Assembly: GCA_022650455.1 (NCBI GenBank)
Contig: JALCPO010000015.1
Location: 1 to 39,917 of the forward strand
Direction of reading: 5' to 3'
Length of the DNA: 39,917 bases
From: Oscillospiraceae bacterium
GTDB taxonomy: Bacteria; Bacillota; Clostridia; Oscillospirales; Acutalibacteraceae
Shown: positions 14,125 to 22,499 of the stretch, one piece after another
Position numbering within the stretch: position 1 is the stretch's first letter
How the letters are laid out: the number at the start of each line of letters is the position of its first letter
The notes under the pieces: model-generated
What the model was told of the DNA's origin: nothing
The model's database searches: none
What the model saw: the letters and a program-made list of their open reading frames with translations, nothing else
Position numbers and translations under genes: made by a program

Positions 14125-15291
14125 TCAGCCCGCGATGACGCGGGCGCGGATGATCTCCGGCAGGTTTTCCAGATTTTCGGCGGTGGAGCCGGCGACGGCG
14201 CCGGTCACGTCGAGGATGGTATAGGCATAGTCCTTCCGGGCCTTGCTCTGCATGTTTTCAATATTGATGCCGGCAACGGCAAGGATGCCGGAAAGCTTGC
14301 TGATGGTGTTCGGCACGTTGCGGTGGAACAGGCAGATGCGCGTGTCCCCGTTGCGCGGCATGGAAACGGCCGGCATGTTCACCGAATGGCGGACGTTCCC
14401 GTTCTCAAGGTACTCCATCAGCTCATCGGCGGCCATGCGGGCGCAGTTGTCCTCCGACTCCGGCGTGGACGCGCCGAGGTGGGGAACCGCGAGGACGTTT
14501 TCGACGCCGAGGAGGCTGTCGTCCGGGAAATCCGTGGCATAGCGGGCGATCTTGCCGGATTTCAGACCGCCGAGGACCGCCGCGGAATCCGCGAGCCCGC
14601 CGCGCGCAAAGTTCAGCAGGCGGACGCCGTCTTTCATCTTGGCGATGGACTCGGCGCAGATCATATGCTTCGTATCCGGCAGGAGCGGGACGTGGATGGT
14701 GATGTAATCGCTGTTCCCGTAAATCTCGTCGAGTGAACGGGCGTGCCTGATGGCACGGGAAAGGCCCCACGCCGCGTCGACGGACAGGTACGGGTCGTAG
14801 CCGTAGACGTCCATGCCGAGCGAATGGGCCGCGTTGGCGACCAGGATGCCGATGGCCCCGAGGCCGATGACGCCCAGCGTCTTGCCCCGGATCTCCGGCC
14901 CGGCGAACTGGCTTTTTCCTTTTTCCACCAGCTTGCCGACCTCATCGCCCCGGCCCTTCAGGGTCTTTGCCCACTCCACGGCGGGGACGATCCGGCGGGA
15001 CGTGAGCAGGAGGGCCGCCACGACCAGCTCCTTTACGGCGTTGGCGTTCGCGCCGGGCGTGTTGAACACGGCGATGCCCTGCGCGCTGCATTTGTCCAGC
15101 GGAATATTGTTGACCCCGGCGCCCGCGCGGGCGATGGCCAGCAGGTTTTTGGGGAATTCCATTTCGTGCAGGGAAGCCGAGCGGACCAGGACGGCGTCCG
15201 GCTCTTTCACGGCGTCCCCGACGGTATAGCCTTCCCCGAAACGGCCCGTGCCGGCCGGCGAAATTTTATTCAGGCATTTGATCCGATACAT
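14125..15291 (-). CDS. serA: D-3-phosphoglycerate dehydrogenase
   Basis: First step of serine synthesis, NAD-dependent oxidation of 3-phosphoglycerate. The 388-residue short form has a substrate domain, a Rossmann domain (GVIGLGAIG, then the acid residue in YGYDPYL) and a catalytic set with Arg in RAGAGVNN and His in PHLGAST. A C-terminal ACT domain follows from about residue 315 (RICLFHRNVPNTISKLSGILA), which suggests serine feedback. ATG at 15291 follows AGGTGAGG. Downstream of serC with a 322-base gap holding repeats; a strong terminator follows. The segment LLNFARGGLADSAAV is the usual active-site region. Confidence 0.95.
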   Translation of the reverse strand: MYRIKCLNKISPAGTGRFGEGYTVGDAVKEPDAVLVRSASLHEMEFPKNLLAIARAGAGVNNIPLDKCSAQGIAVFNTPGANANAVKELVVAALLLTSRRIVPAVEWAKTLKGRGDEVGKLVEKGKSQFAGPEIRGKTLGVIGLGAIGILVANAAHSLGMDVYGYDPYLSVDAAWGLSRAIRHARSLDEIYGNSDYITIHVPLLPDTKHMICAESIAKMKDGVRLLNFARGGLADSAAVLGGLKSGKIARYATDFPDDSLLGVENVLAVPHLGASTPESEDNCARMAADELMEYLENGNVRHSVNMPAVSMPRNGDTRICLFHRNVPNTISKLSGILAVAGINIENMQSKARKDYAYTILDVTGAVAGSTAENLENLPEIIRARVIAG

Positions 15292-15315
15292 TTTTTGCAC
15301 CCTCACCTTTCCTTC

Positions 15316-15340
15316 CTTTTTCTTTTCGATAAAGAAAAAG
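15316..15340. repeat. 10-bp hairpin in the serA leader
   Basis: CTTTTTCTTT, loop TCGAT and AAAGAAAAAG, just upstream of the serA Shine-Dalgarno. On the minus strand the 3' arm runs into the purine-rich RBS region, so it could tune translation. Confidence 0.6.
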
Positions 15341-15355
15341 AGAGCAAAAAGAAAC

Positions 15356-15396
15356 GATGGGCCGGGCCCCGGGCACCCTGATGGGCCGGGCCCCGG
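15356..15396. repeat. Two 17-bp GC-rich direct repeats with internal palindrome
   Basis: GATGGGCCGGGCCCCGG occurs at 15356-15372 and 15380-15396, a period of 24. Each contains the near-palindromic GGGCCGGGCCCC. They lie in the serC-serA gap. Confidence 0.85.
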
Positions 15397-15427
15397 ACCC
15401 TCTGTGGAATTTTCGGCGTTCTTTAGA

Positions 15428-15523
15428 ATACGGTCCGTATAAAAAGACACATTTTTACAAAACAGGGCGCTTTCCGGACGGATTTTCCTGCGCGATCCGA
15501 TTTCTTAAAAATACGATTTGTAT
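15428..15523. promoter_or_regulatory. Duplicated ATAC-N5-GTAT dyad upstream of serA
   Basis: ATACGGTCCGTAT (15428-15440) and ATACGATTTGTAT (15511-15523) share the dyad and a following AAA...ACAAA stretch, 83 bases centre to centre. They look like two operator copies or a duplicated promoter segment; no regulator can be named. Confidence 0.45.
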
Positions 15524-15613
15524 AAATCGACTATATTTCTACAAAGTCCGGGCTTTTGCGTTCCGGGGCGGCCGGAACCGCGGGATTATGGGGCGGTTCG
15601 GTCGAAAGGCACG

Positions 15614-16699
15614 TTATGCGTTGGCTTTCTCGAATTTCTCCATGAAATCGACCAGCTTCTCGACGCCTTCCACCGGCATGGCGTTGTAAAGGGACGCGCG
15701 CATCCCGCCGACCGTCCGGTGTCCTTTCAGGTTGACGAGGCCCTGCTCCGCCGCCGCGGCGACAAATTTCGCGTCCATGTCCGGGCTGCCCGTCACGAAC
15801 GGGATGTTCATGAGGGAACGGTCCTCTTTGACCACGGTGCCGTGGAACAGCCGGGAGCCGTCCAGAAAATCGTAGAGGAGGCCGGCCTTCTTTTTGTTGA
15901 TCTTTTCCATGTTCTCAAGGCCGCCGACGGTGTTTTTCAGCCAGTCGAGCACGAGGCCGCAGATGTAGACGGCATAGCACGGCGGGGTGTTGAACATGGA
16001 GCCGTGGTCGGCGTGGGTCTGGTAATTGAACATGGTGGGGGTAAGCTCCCTCGCGTGGCCGACGAGATCCTCGCGGACGACGACGACCGTAAGGCCCGCG
16101 GGGCCCATGTTCTTCTGCGCGCCCGCAAACAGCAGGCCGAACCGCGAAACGTCGATCGGCCGGCTCAGGGCACAGGACGAAATATCCGCGACCAGCGGGA
16201 CGCTTCCCGTCCGGGGAAGCTCGTGGTACACGGTGCCGTAGATGGTGTTGTTCATGCAGATGTAGAAGTAATCCGCGTCCTTCGAGAACGTGGACGGGTC
16301 GAGCTTCGGGATGTAAGTAAACGTTTTGTCCTTGGACGAAGCCACCACATGGGCCTCGCCGTAGCGGGCGGCTTCCTTGTAAGCCTTGGTGGCCCACTGG
16401 CCCGTCAGGACGAAGTCCGCCTTCCGGCTGCCGTTCATCAGGTTCAGCGGAACCATGGCGAACTGCGAGGACGCGCCGCCCTGCAGGAACAGGACCTTAT
16501 AATTTTCCGGAATCCTCATCACTTCGCGGAGCAGACTCTCCGCGCCGCCGATGATCCCCCCGAAGATTTTAGATCGATGGGACATCTCCATGACGGACTG
16601 CCCGCTGCCGTGGTAATCCAGCATTTCATCCGCCGCACGGCGCAGAACGGGTTCCGGCAGCATGGAAGGGCCTGCGGAAAAGTTGTACACTCGTTTCAT
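15614..16699 (-). CDS. serC: Phosphoserine aminotransferase
   Basis: PLP enzyme converting phosphohydroxypyruvate and glutamate to phosphoserine. 361 residues; starts MKRVYNFSAGPSMLP, the family hallmark, with MEMSHRS, the PLP lysine Lys196 in FAGAQKNMGPAG, and the C-terminal KGHRTVGGMRASLYN substrate loop. The ATG at 16699 follows GGAGGT; an upstream ATG at 16732 is unsupported. Consensus promoter upstream; probably co-transcribed with serA. No serB is seen in the window. Confidence 0.95.
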   Translation of the reverse strand: MKRVYNFSAGPSMLPEPVLRRAADEMLDYHGSGQSVMEMSHRSKIFGGIIGGAESLLREVMRIPENYKVLFLQGGASSQFAMVPLNLMNGSRKADFVLTGQWATKAYKEAARYGEAHVVASSKDKTFTYIPKLDPSTFSKDADYFYICMNNTIYGTVYHELPRTGSVPLVADISSCALSRPIDVSRFGLLFAGAQKNMGPAGLTVVVVREDLVGHARELTPTMFNYQTHADHGSMFNTPPCYAVYICGLVLDWLKNTVGGLENMEKINKKKAGLLYDFLDGSRLFHGTVVKEDRSLMNIPFVTGSPDMDAKFVAAAAEQGLVNLKGHRTVGGMRASLYNAMPVEGVEKLVDFMEKFEKANA

Positions 16700-16746
16700 G
16701 ATGAACCTCCAATACCAATCGTGAATTTTCACAGGACAATAGATTC

Positions 16747-16775
16747 ATTATAATGTTCCGTTTTATTCTTGTCAA
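16747..16775 (-). promoter_or_regulatory. Consensus sigma-A promoter of serC
   Basis: TTGACA (16775-16770), 17 bases, TATAAT (16752-16747). Confidence 0.9.
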
Positions 16776-16890
16776 TCGCTGAAATGTACGAATTTGGTAG
16801 ACTTTCCCGCGTCCCGCGCCCACGGCGGAAGCCGGAGCCGGGCGCGCGGAAAAACTTCCCGGTTTCCGACCGGCAAACCGCGGCGATTTA

Positions 16891-16899
16891 TGTTATAAT
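16891..16899 (+). promoter_or_regulatory. Extended -10 promoter of the ydcF-pyr gene run
   Basis: TGTTATAAT (TGn-TATAAT) about 35 bases before the ydcF-like start codon; no -35 consensus. It may drive the genes down to ruvX. Confidence 0.55.
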
Positions 16900-16933
16900 A
16901 AAAGCGATCTCACACAAAGCGGGAGGTGCCCCC

Positions 16934-17701
16934 ATGAAGCGAAGCGTCCCCTGGCTGCGGGCGGCCGTCTTTCTTGCCGCCGCCGCGGGCCTCGTCTGGT
17001 TTCTGATCCCCCTCGGCTGGAACGTCTGGAACGCCGGGAGCGGCGCGGGAGCCACCGTGTGTCTGCTCCTGATGGCCGCGGCCCTGTTTTTCGGCAGAAT
17101 CCGCGCGGCGGGGCGGAAATCCAAGGCCGTGCGGCGGGCGGCAGCGGCCGTTTTCGTCCTGCTGTGCGCCGGGGCCGTCTGGAGCGCGGCGATGACGGCC
17201 TGCATGTTTTCCGCCGCCGCGGTCTCCCCGCCGGAAAACGCGACCGTCGTCGTGCTGGGGAGCAAGGTCAACGGGACGGTGCCGAGCGCCGACCTGCGGG
17301 TTCGCATGGAAGCCGCCTCCGCCTACCTGAAAGCGCACCCCGGCGCAAAATGCGTCGCCGCGGGGGGGCAGGGCCCCGGGGAAAGCGTGACGGAGGCCTC
17401 CGCCATCCGGGAATTTCTCACGGGCGACGGCATCGACCCCGCCCGCGTCCTGACCGAGGACGCTTCCACCACGACGGAGGAAAACCTGCGGAATTCCCTG
17501 CGGATCATCGACGCGAACGGCCTGAACCGGGCGCTCGCCGTCGTGACCGACGACTACCACGAGTTCCGCGCCTGCTCCATCGCGCGTTCCCTCGGCGCGG
17601 AGCCCTACGCGGTTCCCGCCAAAACGCCGTGGTACATTCTTTCCGCCTGCTGGTCGCGGGAGGTGCTCGCGCTGGCGAAGTACTTCCTGATCCCCTGGTA
17701 G
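16934..17701 (+). CDS. YdcF/ElyC family (DUF218) membrane protein
   Basis: 255 residues: three N-terminal membrane segments (about 9-28, 37-56, 73-97) and a DUF218 domain from about residue 100. The domain has VVVLGSKVNGTVPS, GGQGPGESVTEA, ARVLTEDASTTTEENLRNS and AVVTDDYHEFRAC. Relatives act in envelope or undecaprenyl-phosphate-related metabolism or are of unknown function; no specific role can be read here. AGGT before the ATG. It precedes pyrC by 32 bases, so probably shares its mRNA without a clear pathway link. Confidence 0.85.
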   Translation: MKRSVPWLRAAVFLAAAAGLVWFLIPLGWNVWNAGSGAGATVCLLLMAAALFFGRIRAAGRKSKAVRRAAAAVFVLLCAGAVWSAAMTACMFSAAAVSPPENATVVVLGSKVNGTVPSADLRVRMEAASAYLKAHPGAKCVAAGGQGPGESVTEASAIREFLTGDGIDPARVLTEDASTTTEENLRNSLRIIDANGLNRALAVVTDDYHEFRACSIARSLGAEPYAVPAKTPWYILSACWSREVLALAKYFLIPW

Positions 17702-17733
17702 CCCCAACCCCGAAGGAAAGCGAGGACAACACG

Positions 17734-19008
17734 ATGAGCAAACTCTGCATCCGGTCGGCGCGCGTTCTCTCCCCCGCCGACGGGCTGGACGAAACGGGGG
17801 ACATCCTCGTCGAAGGCGGCACCATCGCGCGCATCGGCGGGACGGTTTCCTGCCCCGGCGCGCGGGAGATCGACGGGCGCGGCCTGGTCGCGGCCCCCGG
17901 CCTGGCGGACATGCACGTCCACCTGCGCGACCCCGGCCAGACGGAGAAGGAGGACATCCTCACCGGGTGCCGCGCGGCTGCAGCCGGGGGCGTGACCAGC
18001 CTTCTGTGCATGCCGAACACGTCCCCCGCGCTCGACGGCCCCGAAGCGGTGGAGTACGTGCGGAAAAAAGCCGAAAGCGCGGACGCGCGCGTCTTTCCCG
18101 CCGGGGCCGTCACGAAAGGCCTGCGCGGGCGGGAAGCCGCCGACTGGCGGGCGCTGAAAGCCGCCGGGGCCGTGGCGCTGAGCGACGACGGGCGGCCGGT
18201 GGCCGACGCCGCGGTGATGGCCGCCGCGATGCGCGCCGCGCCCGAAATCGGGCTGGCGGTCTGCGCGCACTGCGAGGAGCTTTCGCTCTCCGCGGGCGGC
18301 AAGCTGAACGAGGGCGCGGTTTCCCGCGAACTCGGCGTGAAGGGCGTCCCCGCCGCCGCGGAGGACTGCGGGACGGCGCGGGAAATCGCCCTCGCCGCGG
18401 CCTACGGCGTCCCCGTGCACATCTGCCACGTAAGCACGAGGAACTCCGTCGCCATGATCCGGGACGCGAAGCGCCGGGGCGTGCTCGTCACGGCGGAAAC
18501 CGCGCCGCACTACTTCGCCCTGACGGAGCGGGAACTCCTCCGGCGCGACGCGGACTACCGCATGAGCCCGCCGCTGCGCACGGAGGCAGACCGCCGCGCC
18601 GTTGTCGAGGGGCTGCGCGACGGGACCATCGACGCGATCGCGACCGACCACGCCCCGCACACGCCGCGCGAGAAGGCCGGCTTTCTCACCGCGCCCAACG
18701 GCGCCGTCGGGATGGAGACAAGCCTTGCGGCGGGCATCACCTATCTGGTGGAACCGGGGTACCTGACCCTGCCGCAGCTTCTGGAGAAGATGTCCGCCGC
18801 GCCCGCGCGAATCCTTCGCATTCCGGCCGGGACGCTGCGGGCGGGCGGGAACGCCGACCTCGTGCTGTTCGACCCGAGGGAGCGCTGGACGGTCGACCCC
18901 GGAAAGCTGCACGGCAAAAGCCGCAACGCGGTTTTCAAGGGCCGCGAGCTGACCGGGAAGGTAAAGCTGACCGTCTGCCGGGGCCGGGTCGTCTTCCGGG
19001 ACCTCTGA
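17734..19008 (+). CDS. pyrC: Dihydroorotase (class I)
   Basis: Zinc amidohydrolase cyclising carbamoyl aspartate to dihydroorotate. 424 residues, the length of the Firmicute class I enzyme. Motifs: DMHVHLRDPGQTEKED (metal HxH), CMPNTSP, CHVSTRNSV and the catalytic aspartate in ATDHAPHT. The C-terminus has NADLVLFDP. GAGG lies before the ATG at 17734; the longer frame upstream is a shadow of the ydcF-like gene. First of four pyrimidine genes in order pyrC-F-K-D. Confidence 0.95.
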   Translation: MSKLCIRSARVLSPADGLDETGDILVEGGTIARIGGTVSCPGAREIDGRGLVAAPGLADMHVHLRDPGQTEKEDILTGCRAAAAGGVTSLLCMPNTSPALDGPEAVEYVRKKAESADARVFPAGAVTKGLRGREAADWRALKAAGAVALSDDGRPVADAAVMAAAMRAAPEIGLAVCAHCEELSLSAGGKLNEGAVSRELGVKGVPAAAEDCGTAREIALAAAYGVPVHICHVSTRNSVAMIRDAKRRGVLVTAETAPHYFALTERELLRRDADYRMSPPLRTEADRRAVVEGLRDGTIDAIATDHAPHTPREKAGFLTAPNGAVGMETSLAAGITYLVEPGYLTLPQLLEKMSAAPARILRIPAGTLRAGGNADLVLFDPRERWTVDPGKLHGKSRNAVFKGRELTGKVKLTVCRGRVVFRDL

Positions 19009-19042
19009 CAAAAATCCAAGAGAAACCGCAAGGAGAATCAAC

Positions 19043-19984
19043 ATGGCATTCGACCGACTGATCGAAAAAATCGCAGAACTGCAAAACCCCACCGTGGCGG
19101 GCCTCGACCCCAGACTGGAATTCATCCCAGCCTTCATCCGGGAAAAGGCGTTCGCCCGGTACGGCAAAACCCCGGACGGGGCAGCCGCGGCAATCCTGGA
19201 ATTCAATAAAGGGATCATCGACGCGCTGTGCCCGGTCGTCCCGGCGGTGAAGCCGCAGTGCGCCTTCTACGAAATGTACGGCTGGCAGGGGATGAAGGCG
19301 CTGCACGACACCATCGCCTACGCGAAAGCGAAGGGGATGTTCGTGATTACGGACGGCAAGCGCAACGACATCGGCAGCACCATGGCGGCCTACGCGGCGG
19401 CGCACCTGGGGAAAACCGACGTGGGCGGCGAAAAATTCGAGGCCTTCGGGGCGGACGCGCTGACGGTGAACGGCTACCTCGGCTCCGACGGCGTGACGCC
19501 GCTGCTTTCCGTCTGCAGGGAGCGCGGCAGGGGAATCTTCATCCTCGTGAAAACCTCCAACCCGTCCTCGGACGAACTGCAGAATCGCCCCTTCAAGGGC
19601 GGGGAGACGCTTTACGAGGCGATGGGCCGTTTCTGTGAAGAGTGGGGCAAAAGCCTGCCGGGGAAGCACGGTTACTCGGGCGTGGGGGCCGTGGTCGGCG
19701 CGACCTGGCCGGACCAGCTCCGGGAGCTCCGCAGGGCGCTGCCGCGCACCTTCTTCCTCGTTCCGGGCTACGGCGCGCAGGGCGGAACCGCCGACGACGC
19801 TGCGCCCGCGTTCGACAAAAACGGGCTGGGTGCCGTGGTGAACGCCTCGCGCTCCATCCTCTGCGCGTGGCAGAAGCGGGGAGCGCCGCAGGAAGACTAC
19901 GCGAAGTGCGCCCGGGAAGAGGCCGTGCGGATGCGCGGCGAAATCATGAAACGGTTGGGGGAAATTCGCCTTGAAACAGTATGA
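19043..19984 (+). CDS. pyrF: Orotidine 5'-phosphate decarboxylase (type 2)
   Basis: Final step to UMP. At 313 residues it is the longer type 2 form, with VAGLDPRLEFIP near the start, ITDGKRNDIGSTMAAYA (the Lys/Asp catalytic cluster), ALTVNGYLGSDG, VKTSNPSS and VGAVVGATWP. AAGGAG before the ATG. The pyrK start codon lies inside its last codons. Confidence 0.93.
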   Translation: MAFDRLIEKIAELQNPTVAGLDPRLEFIPAFIREKAFARYGKTPDGAAAAILEFNKGIIDALCPVVPAVKPQCAFYEMYGWQGMKALHDTIAYAKAKGMFVITDGKRNDIGSTMAAYAAAHLGKTDVGGEKFEAFGADALTVNGYLGSDGVTPLLSVCRERGRGIFILVKTSNPSSDELQNRPFKGGETLYEAMGRFCEEWGKSLPGKHGYSGVGAVVGATWPDQLRELRRALPRTFFLVPGYGAQGGTADDAAPAFDKNGLGAVVNASRSILCAWQKRGAPQEDYAKCAREEAVRMRGEIMKRLGEIRLETV

Positions 19985-20771
19985 CACGCGCCGCTGCGCC
20001 ATCCGGAGGAAACGGCGGCTGACCGGGGATGTTTTCGACTTCACTGTGGACGCCGGGGATCTTGCGGGAATTTCCCGGGCCGGGCAGTTCGCGCAGATCT
20101 ACGTGCCGGGCAAAACGCTCCGCCGCCCGATCTCCATCTGCGAAGCCGACCCGGAAAACCGGGCGCTGCGGTTCGTGATTCAGGTGCGCGGCGAAGGGAC
20201 AGCAGTCCTCGCGGGGCTGGAGGAAGGGGATTCCTTCGACCTTCTGGCTCCGCTCGGCACAGGGTTCGAGCCGGGGGACACGTCCCGCCGGGCGCTGTTC
20301 GTCGGCGGGGGAATCGGCGTCCCGCCGCTCCTCGGCGCCGCGAAGCCGTTCGGCGGAAACGCGGTGCTCGCGGCCGGGTTCCGCAGCGGGGACGCAGTCA
20401 TCCTGAAAGAGGACTTCGAGGCCGCGGGCTGCGAAGTGCGCATCGCCACGGACGACGGCTCCTTCGGCCGCCGCGGCCTTGTGACGGAGCTGCTCGGCGC
20501 GACCGAGTTCGACGTGATCTTCGCCTGCGGGCCGAGGCCGATGCTCCGGGCCGTAAGCAGGCTGGCGGACGAGCGCGGCGTGCCGTGCCAGGTCTCGCTG
20601 GAGGAGCGCATGGCCTGCGGCGTGGGGGCGTGCCTCGGCTGCGCCGTGAGGCTGCGCGGCGCAGCCGGCGAGTTCTACGGCCGCGTGTGCCGGGACGGCC
20701 CGGTGTTCGACAGCCGCAGCGTCGTGTGGGAAAACGGAACGGAAAGGCGGGCGGCGTCATGGCAAACCTGA
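19971..20771 (+). CDS. pyrK: Dihydroorotate dehydrogenase B electron transfer subunit
   Basis: Passes electrons from the PyrD flavin to NAD. 266 residues with an FAD domain (LRRPISICEADP), a NAD domain (FVGGGIGVPPLLG) and a [2Fe-2S] site C216-x4-C221-x2-C224-x15-C240. Start is TTG at 19971, overlapping pyrF by 14 bases, with GGGGGAAAT in front; no ATG or GTG fits better. It overlaps pyrD by 13 bases. Presence of PyrK means the dehydrogenase is the NAD-linked class 1B. Confidence 0.93.
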   Translation: MKQYDTRRCAIRRKRRLTGDVFDFTVDAGDLAGISRAGQFAQIYVPGKTLRRPISICEADPENRALRFVIQVRGEGTAVLAGLEEGDSFDLLAPLGTGFEPGDTSRRALFVGGGIGVPPLLGAAKPFGGNAVLAAGFRSGDAVILKEDFEAAGCEVRIATDDGSFGRRGLVTELLGATEFDVIFACGPRPMLRAVSRLADERGVPCQVSLEERMACGVGACLGCAVRLRGAAGEFYGRVCRDGPVFDSRSVVWENGTERRAASWQT

Positions 20772-21670
20772 AGGTCCGCGTTGCGGGGGTGGAATTCCGC
20801 AACCCCGTGATCGCCGCGTCGGGCACGTTCGGCTTCGGGCGCGAATTTTCGGAATTCTACCCGCTCTCCGCCCTGGGCGGGGTTTCCTGCAAGGGGATCA
20901 CGCTCCGGGAGCGCCCCGGCAACCCGCCGCCGCGCATTGCCGAAACGCCGGGCGGGATGCTGAACTCCGTCGGGCTGCAGAACCCCGGCGTCGACCATTT
21001 TATCGAAGAGGACCTGCCGTGGCTCAAGCGGCAGGGAACCGCCGTGATCGCCAACATCGCGGGCAGCACGCCGGAGGATTACTGCCGGGTGGCGGAAAAA
21101 CTCTCGGACACCGCCGTCGACATGGTGGAACTGAACATTTCGTGCCCGAACGTGAAGCAGGGCGGCATGCAGTTCGGGACGACCTGCGCGGGCGTGGAAA
21201 CCGTCACCGCCGCGGTGCGCCGCCACTGCAGCAAACCGCTGATGGTCAAGCTTTCGCCCAACGTCTCCGACATCGGGGAGATCGCCGCGGCGGCGGAAAG
21301 CGCCGGGGCGGACGCGCTCTCCCTCATCAACACTCTGACCGGCATGCGCATCGACATCCGCACCCGGCGGCCGGTCCTGCGCAACAACACCGGGGGTCTT
21401 TCCGGCCCGGCCGTGTTCCCGGTCGCCGTCCGCATGGTCTGGCAGGCATACCGGCGGGTGAAGATCCCGATCGTGGGCATGGGCGGCGTGAGCGGCTGGC
21501 GGGACGCCGCGGAGCTGATGCTCGCGGGCGCGGCCGCCGTGCAGATCGGCACCGTGCTGTTCTCGGACCCCTACGCCCCGGTGAAGATTGCGGACGGCCT
21601 GAACCAATATCTGGATGAAAACAAAATCAAAAACGTGTCGGAGCTGACGGGGAAGGTGCAGGCATGGTGA
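20759..21670 (+). CDS. pyrD: Dihydroorotate dehydrogenase, class 1B catalytic subunit
   Basis: Oxidises dihydroorotate to orotate using FMN. 303 residues starting MANLKVRVAGVEFRNP; catalytic Cys in NISCPNVKQGG, FMN-contacting KLSPNV, NNTGGLSGPA and GMGGVSGWRDAAEL. The active-site cysteine (not serine) is the class 1 feature. It overlaps pyrK, and the Cys-rich ORF begins inside its last codons. Confidence 0.95.
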   Translation: MANLKVRVAGVEFRNPVIAASGTFGFGREFSEFYPLSALGGVSCKGITLRERPGNPPPRIAETPGGMLNSVGLQNPGVDHFIEEDLPWLKRQGTAVIANIAGSTPEDYCRVAEKLSDTAVDMVELNISCPNVKQGGMQFGTTCAGVETVTAAVRRHCSKPLMVKLSPNVSDIGEIAAAAESAGADALSLINTLTGMRIDIRTRRPVLRNNTGGLSGPAVFPVAVRMVWQAYRRVKIPIVGMGGVSGWRDAAELMLAGAAAVQIGTVLFSDPYAPVKIADGLNQYLDENKIKNVSELTGKVQAW

Positions 21671-21819
21671 CGGAACCGACGGGAAAAGCCGGCTGCCCCT
21701 GCCCCAGGCTGAAATGCAGAAGGCACGGCGACTGCGCGGAATGCCGGAAACAGCACAGGCGAATCAAAAAGCCGCCGTACTGCGACATCATTGCAAAAAC
21801 GGGAGAAGGAAAAAAATGA
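21664..21819 (+). CDS. 51-residue Cys-rich small protein
   Basis: Starts at the ATG seven bases before the end of pyrD and ends as ATGA on the next gene, so it is translationally nested between them. Sequence features: CPCP at 11-14, then Cys18, Cys24, Cys27 and Cys40, a pattern C-x-C-x4-C-x5-C-x2-C suited to zinc, in a basic chain (RRHG, KQHRRIKKPPYC). Short proteins of this look occur in other Clostridia in my recollection, without a known function. The tight coupling on both sides and the regular Cys spacing argue it is real. Confidence 0.7.
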   Translation: MVTEPTGKAGCPCPRLKCRRHGDCAECRKQHRRIKKPPYCDIIAKTGEGKK

Positions 21820-22499
21820 CGAAAATGTTTTTGGTTCGGCACTGCGAAGCGGAGGGGAATACGCTCGGGCTGCTGCAGGGCCGCTCGGACTGCGACATCA
21901 GCGGAAACAGCTCGAAACAGCTCGAACTGATCGGCCTGCGCCTGCGAAACGAGCCGTTCGCGGCCATCTACTCGAGTCCGCTGAAGCGCGCCTACAAAAC
22001 GGCGCAGGCCATCAACCGGTACCATAAACTGGAAATCCATACCGACCGGCGCCTCATGGAAATCGACATGGGCGACTGGGAGGGCCGCTCCTGGGGCGGC
22101 ATCGAGAAGGAAAGCCCCGCCATGCTGAAGGTCTGGAACGAAAACCCGGGAGACTTCAAGGCGCCGGGCGGGGAATCCATCCGGCAGGTCGTCGACCGCA
22201 TGTGGGATGCGGCAATGGATATTTCCCGGGAAAACCCAGGGCGGACGGTCTGCGTCGTCTCCCACGGGTGCGCGATCCGCTCGCTGCTCTGCCGCGCGCT
22301 GGGAAAGGATCCCGACCGGATGAACGACATCCCCTGGGGCGACAACACGGCGGTCAGCGTCCTTACCTTTGAGGGGGAAAAGGCGCACGTCGACTTCATG
22401 AACGACGCTTCGCACATCCCCCCGGAGCTTTCCGTGTACCGCAGCGATTCCGGCGGGGGAACCGTGAACATCATCAACCGGAAAGGACCGACGGCATGA
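21816..22499 (+). CDS. Histidine phosphatase / phosphoglycerate mutase family protein
   Basis: 227 residues of the branch with FLVRHCEAEGNT in place of RHGET, followed by YSSPLKRAYKTAQ, EIDMGDWEGRSW (acid/base Glu) and VSHGCAIRSL (second His). These are the catalytic parts of a phosphatase with a phospho-His intermediate. Such stand-alone proteins include cofactor-dependent mutases and broad phosphatases; substrate not predictable. ATGA overlaps on both sides (Cys-rich ORF and ruvX). Confidence 0.85.
   Translation: MTKMFLVRHCEAEGNTLGLLQGRSDCDISGNSSKQLELIGLRLRNEPFAAIYSSPLKRAYKTAQAINRYHKLEIHTDRRLMEIDMGDWEGRSWGGIEKESPAMLKVWNENPGDFKAPGGESIRQVVDRMWDAAMDISRENPGRTVCVVSHGCAIRSLLCRALGKDPDRMNDIPWGDNTAVSVLTFEGEKAHVDFMNDASHIPPELSVYRSDSGGGTVNIINRKGPTA

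Noticed and set aside
15518-16753. 411-residue plus-strand ORF opposite serC
   Set aside because: Fully antisense to SerC, no RBS or recognisable protein.
17605-19218. 537-residue minus-strand ORF opposite pyrC
   Set aside because: Shadow frame; the plus strand carries all dihydroorotase motifs.
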